Part shown: positions 7,317 to 10,662 of the stretch, in pieces | Numbering within the stretch: the stretch's first letter is position 1 | Layout of the letters: each line of letters begins with the position of its first letter | Program-made: the position numbers and the translations under genes | Notes under the pieces: model-generated | The model's database searches: none | What the model saw: only the letters and a program-made list of their open reading frames with translations | Told to the model about the DNA's origin: nothing | NCBI GenBank assembly: GCA_027076245.1 | Contig: JALTKC010000497.1 | Span: 1-10,662 of the forward strand | Direction: 5' to 3' | Length of the DNA: 10,662 nt | DNA from: Gammaproteobacteria bacterium | Lineage (GTDB): Bacteria > Pseudomonadota > Gammaproteobacteria > GRL18

Positions 7317-8678
7317 TTATTTTTCCTGTTTTTCCAGTAAGGCATAATAAAAACCATCCATATGCTGTTCACCGGGCAGGATCTGCCGGCCAGCAGGCAT
7401 GGCATGCCCCCAGTCCCCGGTAATGCTTATTTCCCGTGCATCATTCAGGGTTTGACTATTGTGTTCTAAAAAGTGTTCAATCTGCCGGTCATTTTCTTCT
7501 CTGAGTATAGAGCATGTGGCATAGAGCAGACGCCCGCCGGGTTTAAGCATAGTCCACAGGTTATTAAGGATCTCGGCCTGTAATTGCACCAGAGCCGGAA
7601 TATCACTGTCCCGCCTTAATACCTTAATATCCGGATGACGCCGGATAACGCCTGTGGCTGAACAGGGGGCATCCAGCAGAATACGATCAAATAACTGCCC
7701 GTCCCACCAGTCTCTGTCACTGGCATCCGCCGACACCAGTTGCAGTTTCCCGGCATCCATCTGCAGACGCTGACGGCTTTCTGCCACCCTGGCCAGACGT
7801 TGTTCGCTGACATCCAGTGCCAGCAGAGACTGTAGTTGAGGCTGAGTATCCATGATATGCAAGGTTTTGCCGCCCGGTGCGGCACAGGCATCCAGAACCC
7901 GCTGCCCGGGCTGTACATCCAGCAGCAAAGCCGCCAGTTGTGCCGCTCCGTCCTGAACCGAGACCTGTCCCTGTTTAAAACCCGGCAATTGCTCTACCGC
8001 ACAGGGATTATCCAGCACGATAGTGTGATCATATAGCTTACTTTGATAAAAGCTAATGTGCCGTTCCTGCAGGCTTTGTTTATACGCTGAAATATCCTCA
8101 CTATGAGCCACTCTCAACGTCATGGGCGGGCGCTGATTGCCGGCCTGCAGAATTTCCTGAATAGTGACTGAAGCCTCTGGCCAGACGGTTTTCTGCCAGG
8201 ACTGCTTGATACGGCGGATAAGCCACTGTGGGTAGGCATACTGAGTTTCCCATGAGGCATCCAGATGACTGAGCAGTGTTTCCTGTTCTCTTAAAAAACG
8301 CCTTAAAATGGCATTAACCAAACCTTTAGCCCAGCTCTGCTGTACATCCGCACAGCTATTAACTGTTTCCTTAACCACGGCATAATCCGCCTTTTCCAGA
8401 TACAATAGCTGATACAGGCCGGTCAGAAGTAAATAATGAATAATTTTTTTCCGGCCTTTGAGCGGCCTGTCGAGCATCTGCTGCAGCAGTGCATCAAGGC
8501 GGAAATACCAGCGCAGGGAACCATAAGCAATTTCCTGCACCAGCGGACGCTGCTGGTCAGGGAGTAGCGGCAGATACTGAGGCAGCAGAGTAGCCAGGGA
8601 CTGGCCGGATTGTGCACACTCATAAACCACCCATGCAGCGGTACTTCTGGGAGTCGTTTTAAAATCGTCCGGGAGCAT
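7317..8678 (-). CDS. rsmB: 16S rRNA (cytosine967-C5)-methyltransferase RsmB
   Basis: RsmB methylates C967 of 16S rRNA using S-adenosylmethionine. The 453 residues contain an N-terminal NusB-like domain (about 5-135; QSLATLLP, QEIAYGSLRW, NAILRRFLR) and a C-terminal Rossmann methyltransferase. The SAM motif LDACAAPGGKT lies at 262-272. DAPCSATGVIRRHPD at 336-350 carries Cys339, the Cys that aids product release. The catalytic Cys389 is in YATCSI, and the C-terminal DGFYYALLEK is typical. The length is slightly above the usual 430 or so. It starts 5 bases after the fmt stop with no strong Shine-Dalgarno, which points to coupling with fmt. The def-fmt-rsmB order is a very common bacterial arrangement. 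Confidence 0.95.
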   Translation of the reverse strand: MLPDDFKTTPRSTAAWVVYECAQSGQSLATLLPQYLPLLPDQQRPLVQEIAYGSLRWYFRLDALLQQMLDRPLKGRKKIIHYLLLTGLYQLLYLEKADYAVVKETVNSCADVQQSWAKGLVNAILRRFLREQETLLSHLDASWETQYAYPQWLIRRIKQSWQKTVWPEASVTIQEILQAGNQRPPMTLRVAHSEDISAYKQSLQERHISFYQSKLYDHTIVLDNPCAVEQLPGFKQGQVSVQDGAAQLAALLLDVQPGQRVLDACAAPGGKTLHIMDTQPQLQSLLALDVSEQRLARVAESRQRLQMDAGKLQLVSADASDRDWWDGQLFDRILLDAPCSATGVIRRHPDIKVLRRDSDIPALVQLQAEILNNLWTMLKPGGRLLYATCSILREENDRQIEHFLEHNSQTLNDAREISITGDWGHAMPAGRQILPGEQHMDGFYYALLEKQEK

Positions 8679-8683
8679 GGCGT

Positions 8684-9625
8684 TCAGAACTGCACACCCA
8701 GCAGACTCTGGCCGTTAATAAAATCTTTAACCATAATGCGTTTTTTACCGGGCATCTGCAGTTCCAGCACTCTGACCAGCCCCTCTCCGGCCAGAATATC
8801 AATACCACTCGCCGATTCGGCCAGTACTTTACCAAATAAGGCCGGATCCTGCGGCGTATCATTCTCCAGAGGTAATAAGCGGGCCTGCCAGAGGCGCAGG
8901 GACTTACCATTATAATCAGTATAGGCCACCGGCCAGCTGTTAAATGCCTGAATTTTTCTTACAATAAGAGCCGCATCTTCATGCTGCCAGTCTATACGGG
9001 CTTCCTGCTTGTCCAGCTTATGGGCATAAGTTGCCTGACTGTCATCCTGGGGCTGTGGCTGCAGCCGGTCGGCCATAATGTCCTCCAGAGTCTGCAGCAG
9101 GGCCGTTGCCCCCAGTTCAGCCAATTTGTCGTGTAAAGAACTGCCGGTATCTTCCTGGGTAATATCACAGGTTTTAATATTAAGCATATCTCCGGTGTCC
9201 AGCCCCTGATCCATCTGCATAATCGTTACACCGCTCTGGCTGTCTCCGGCCAGAATGGCTCTTTGAATCGGAGCAGCACCGCGCCAGCGCGGCAGGATTG
9301 AGGCATGGATATTCAGACAGCCGTATTTCGGCACCTGCAATACGGCTTCAGGCAGAATAAGACCATAGGCTACAACCACCATAACATCAGCCTGCAGAGC
9401 CTTAAGCTGCTGCTGACTGGCCTCTTCTTTCAGGCTGACCGGCTGATAAACCGGTATATCGTGTTCAAGCGCCAGAGCTTTAACCGGACTGGCGGTTAAT
9501 TTTCGGCCCCTGCCTGCGGGACGATCAGGCTGGGTATAAACCGCAATAACTTCATGTTCAGAGTTCAGCAATGTTTTCAGGGCTACCGCTGAAAAGTCAG
9601 GCGTACCGGCAAAAATAATCTTCAA
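8684..9625 (-). CDS. fmt: Methionyl-tRNA formyltransferase (TTG start)
   Basis: Fmt transfers a formyl group from 10-formyltetrahydrofolate to initiator Met-tRNA before translation starts. The 313 residues are near the usual 315. The N-terminal hydrolase domain begins KIIFAGTPDFSAVALKTLL and has the tRNA-contact loop DRPAGRGRKL (34-43). Catalytic Asn105 and His107 lie in NIHASILPRWRGAAPIQRA, and Asp143 lies in GLDTGDM. The C-terminal OB-like domain (about 205-313) is present. The start codon is TTG at 9625; the family's N-terminus is MxIxFAGTP, so no upstream residues are missing. An AAAGGA site lies just upstream, overlapping the def stop. It is 11 bases after def, whose product removes the formyl group later. 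The call is firm. Confidence 0.96.
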   Translation of the reverse strand: MKIIFAGTPDFSAVALKTLLNSEHEVIAVYTQPDRPAGRGRKLTASPVKALALEHDIPVYQPVSLKEEASQQQLKALQADVMVVVAYGLILPEAVLQVPKYGCLNIHASILPRWRGAAPIQRAILAGDSQSGVTIMQMDQGLDTGDMLNIKTCDITQEDTGSSLHDKLAELGATALLQTLEDIMADRLQPQPQDDSQATYAHKLDKQEARIDWQHEDAALIVRKIQAFNSWPVAYTDYNGKSLRLWQARLLPLENDTPQDPALFGKVLAESASGIDILAGEGLVRVLELQMPGKKRIMVKDFINGQSLLGVQF

Positions 9626-9636
9626 GTCTAATCCTT

Positions 9637-10140
9637 TTACATTTTCTGACGCTGATGTTTTTCCAGTTTTTTACGGATCCGTTCCCGCTTGAGACGGGAC
9701 AGATAATCGACAAACAATTTCCCCTGCAGATGATCAATCTCATGCTGCACACAAACCGCCAGCAAACCGTCAGCAGACAGCTCCTGCTGCTGTCCCTGTT
9801 TATCCAGATAACGTACTACAACGGATTCTGCCCGTTCAACTTCCGCATAAGTATCGGGGACAGAGAGGCAGCCTTCATCCATTTTTTCCTTACCGCTATG
9901 GGAAATAATTTCAGGATTAATCAGACACAGAGGCTGATTTTTTTCTTCTGAAATATCAATCACAATAATCTGTTCATGCACGTTAATCTGGGTAGCGGCC
10001 AGACCAATGCCCGGCGCGGCATACATGGTTTCCAGCATATCGTCTATCAGTTTATGATGTTCAGTGGTAATCTCTGCAACCGGTTTGGCTCTGGTACGCA
10101 GACGTTCATCAGGAAAATGCAGAATTTCCAGTAATGCCAT
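9637..10140 (-). CDS. def: Peptide deformylase
   Basis: This metalloenzyme removes the N-formyl group from nascent proteins at the ribosome. The 167 residues match the usual length of about 168. All three family motifs are present: GIGLAATQ at 44-51, EGCLS at 89-93 with metal ligand Cys91, and QHEIDH at 132-137 with ligands His133 and His137 and catalytic Glu134. The N-terminus MALLEILHFPDERLR and the basic C-terminal helix (RLKRERIRKKLEKHQRQ) are typical of type I enzymes. It is the first gene of the minus-strand cluster, so the promoter should lie within 10141-10440; no strong promoter was recognised there. The ribosome binding site is weak. Confidence 0.97.
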   Translation of the reverse strand: MALLEILHFPDERLRTRAKPVAEITTEHHKLIDDMLETMYAAPGIGLAATQINVHEQIIVIDISEEKNQPLCLINPEIISHSGKEKMDEGCLSVPDTYAEVERAESVVVRYLDKQGQQQELSADGLLAVCVQHEIDHLQGKLFVDYLSRLKRERIRKKLEKHQRQKM

Positions 10141-10162
10141 AATTTAAAGTTCTCGCACTAGT

Positions 10163-10181
10163 ACCCATTTTTTCAATGGGT
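10163..10181. repeat. Perfect 7-bp inverted repeat in the def leader
   Basis: ACCCATT and AATGGGT are separated by TTTTC, 22 bases upstream of the def ATG. On the minus strand a -35-like TTGACC (10184-10179) runs into the repeat and a poor -10-like TACTAG follows after 15 bases, so the repeat could be an operator or a 5' leader hairpin. No family was recognised. Confidence 0.4.
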
Positions 10182-10291
10182 CAATAAAGTTTTATCGGAC
10201 AAAATGCCTGAAAGAAGTGATGATTCTATCAAAAAATATAACTTTGATGATATAAAAAGTGTTAACCAGGTTGGTAATTTTTATGAAAACG

Positions 10292-10339
10292 CATTATATT
10301 TAACAAAAACACTTTATATTTAATAAAAAACATTATAAA
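10292..10339. repeat. Degenerate tandem AT-rich repeats of about 18-21 bp
   Basis: The unit CATTATATTTAACAAAAA (10292-10309) is followed by a variant starting CACTTTATATTTAATAAA (10310-10330) and by a partial third copy CATTATAAA (10331-10339). The copies are adjacent. They may simply be low-complexity DNA, or repeated protein-binding or UP-element sites in the def upstream region. Confidence 0.4.
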
Positions 10340-10348
10340 TTCAAGCTA

Positions 10349-10371
10349 ATTTGTGGATTTTATTCACAAAT
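10349..10371. repeat. AT-rich inverted repeat with flanking T run
   Basis: ATTTGTG and CACAAAT are separated by nine bases (GATTTTATT) and followed on the plus strand by T-rich DNA. The form resembles a weak plus-strand terminator, but no plus-strand gene precedes it and the stem is AT-rich, so a terminator is not claimed. Confidence 0.3.
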
Positions 10372-10448
10372 TTTCGTTTTTATACCATTTTTTTTCGCAA
10401 AATTTATGGTTTTATCGCCAAGTCTTTACTAGAATTACAGGAACCATC

Positions 10449-10535
10449 ATGGGGGAACCTGATTTGTCAGATGGTCAGGGGCCGCAGTCCCGTATAAGAT
10501 TTAACATAATTAAGGTAACTGTTCAGCGTGTTTAG
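10449..10535 (+). pseudogene. Possible 5' fragment of a gene interrupted by the palindromic element
   Basis: On the plus strand, AGGA (10439-10442), a 6-base spacer and ATG begin a frame reading MGEPDLSDGQGPQSR. GC rises abruptly to about 55% over 10441-10500. Twenty-two codons fit exactly before the palindromic element begins at 10515; the frame then stops inside the element at 10535 after 28 residues. The composition jump, ribosome binding site and spacing fit the start of a gene divergent from def that was cut by the insertion. I do not recognise the fragment, and a chance frame remains possible. Confidence 0.25.
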
Positions 10536-10654
10536 ATTTTGTGCCAGTTCAAGGCATTTTCGCACGGAAAATGTGAGCGTATATCAATACGTGACCATTT
10601 GAGTACGAAAATAACGCCGAAGTGGTGCAAAAGATGAATACGCTGAATAGTTAC
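10515..10654. mobile_element. 140-bp palindromic MITE-like element
   Basis: The ends are near-perfect inverted repeats: GTAACTGTTCAGCGT at 10515-10529 against ACGCTGAATAGTTAC at 10640-10654, matching at 14 of 15 positions. Complementarity continues inward with some mismatches (for example ATTTTCG at about 10557-10563 against CGAAAAT at 10606-10612). The centre is a perfect CGTAT-atca-ATACG hairpin (10578-10591) whose midpoint coincides with the midpoint of the whole element. No coding frame of note fits inside. This is the form of a miniature inverted-repeat transposable element. GTAA-type ends are known in IS66-family elements, so mobilisation by such a transposase is a guess. Immediate 8-base flanks (TAATTAAG and TTCGGCAA) do not form a target duplication. 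Confidence 0.62.
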
Positions 10655-10662
10655 TTCGGCAA

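Larger units (their letters stand above)
10141..10448. other. AT-rich non-coding region upstream of def
   Basis: This stretch holds no convincing gene. By hand count 10201-10440 is about 23% GC, far below the neighbouring genes. It contains two hairpins and a set of degenerate tandem repeats (listed separately), and several TATAAT-like words on the minus strand (for example in the complement of 10291-10340) but no clear -35 partner. The region must carry the promoter of the def cluster unless transcription enters from beyond the window. Such AT-rich DNA could be a binding site for nucleoid proteins or an UP element (inference). Confidence 0.5.

Noticed and set aside
10349..10371. Plus-strand intrinsic terminator
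   Set aside because: The stem is AT-rich with a nine-base loop and there is no plus-strand gene upstream to terminate.
10515..10654. tRNA or small structured RNA gene
   Set aside because: No cloverleaf or TTCGA-type arm was found; the near-complete symmetry fits an inverted-repeat element better.

Overview
The window is an ordinary chromosomal stretch of a proteobacterium, most likely a gammaproteobacterium. The protein sequences (TrkA/TrkH, Fmt, Def, RsmB) resemble gammaproteobacterial families, and the order def - fmt - rsmB - DUF4390 - ntrY-like - ntrX-like - trkA - trkH is an arrangement I associate with that class. I cannot assign a genus from sequence alone. Coding DNA is of medium GC.

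All eight recognised genes lie on the minus strand, so the window reads right to left. Positions 10140-8684 carry def (peptide deformylase) and fmt (Met-tRNA formyltransferase), followed at 8678 by rsmB (16S rRNA m5C967 methyltransferase). This is a translation-initiation and ribosome-modification block. Next come a membrane-anchored DUF4390 protein (7280-6567) and, overlapping it by 4 bases, a large membrane sensor kinase of the NtrY type (6570-4438). Its partner, an NtrX-type response regulator (4275-2860), is separated from it by 162 bases that hold a pair of inverted REP-like palindromes. The regulator is followed by trkA (2785-1412) and trkH (from 1396, running off the left edge about 20 residues short of the usual length), the two core parts of the Trk potassium uptake system. 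Gaps elsewhere are small (5 to 75 bases), so the cluster is probably transcribed as one or a few linked units.

The right end (10141-10662) has no confident gene. It holds an AT-rich leader (about 23% GC by hand count over 10201-10440), a short GC-richer open frame with a good ribosome binding site, and a symmetric 140-bp palindrome (10515-10654) with matched ends beginning GTAACT. This looks like a miniature non-autonomous transposable element that may have interrupted the short frame.

I see no new defence, biosynthetic or CRISPR system. The observations most worth a second look are the regulator's degenerate AAA+ domain (no GAFTGA loop, Walker B Glu to Asp, both usual arginine-finger positions replaced), the REP pair that splits the kinase from its regulator, and the palindromic element with the short frame it abuts. 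Smaller points are a TTG start on fmt and an 11-codon leader frame coupled to the DUF4390 gene.
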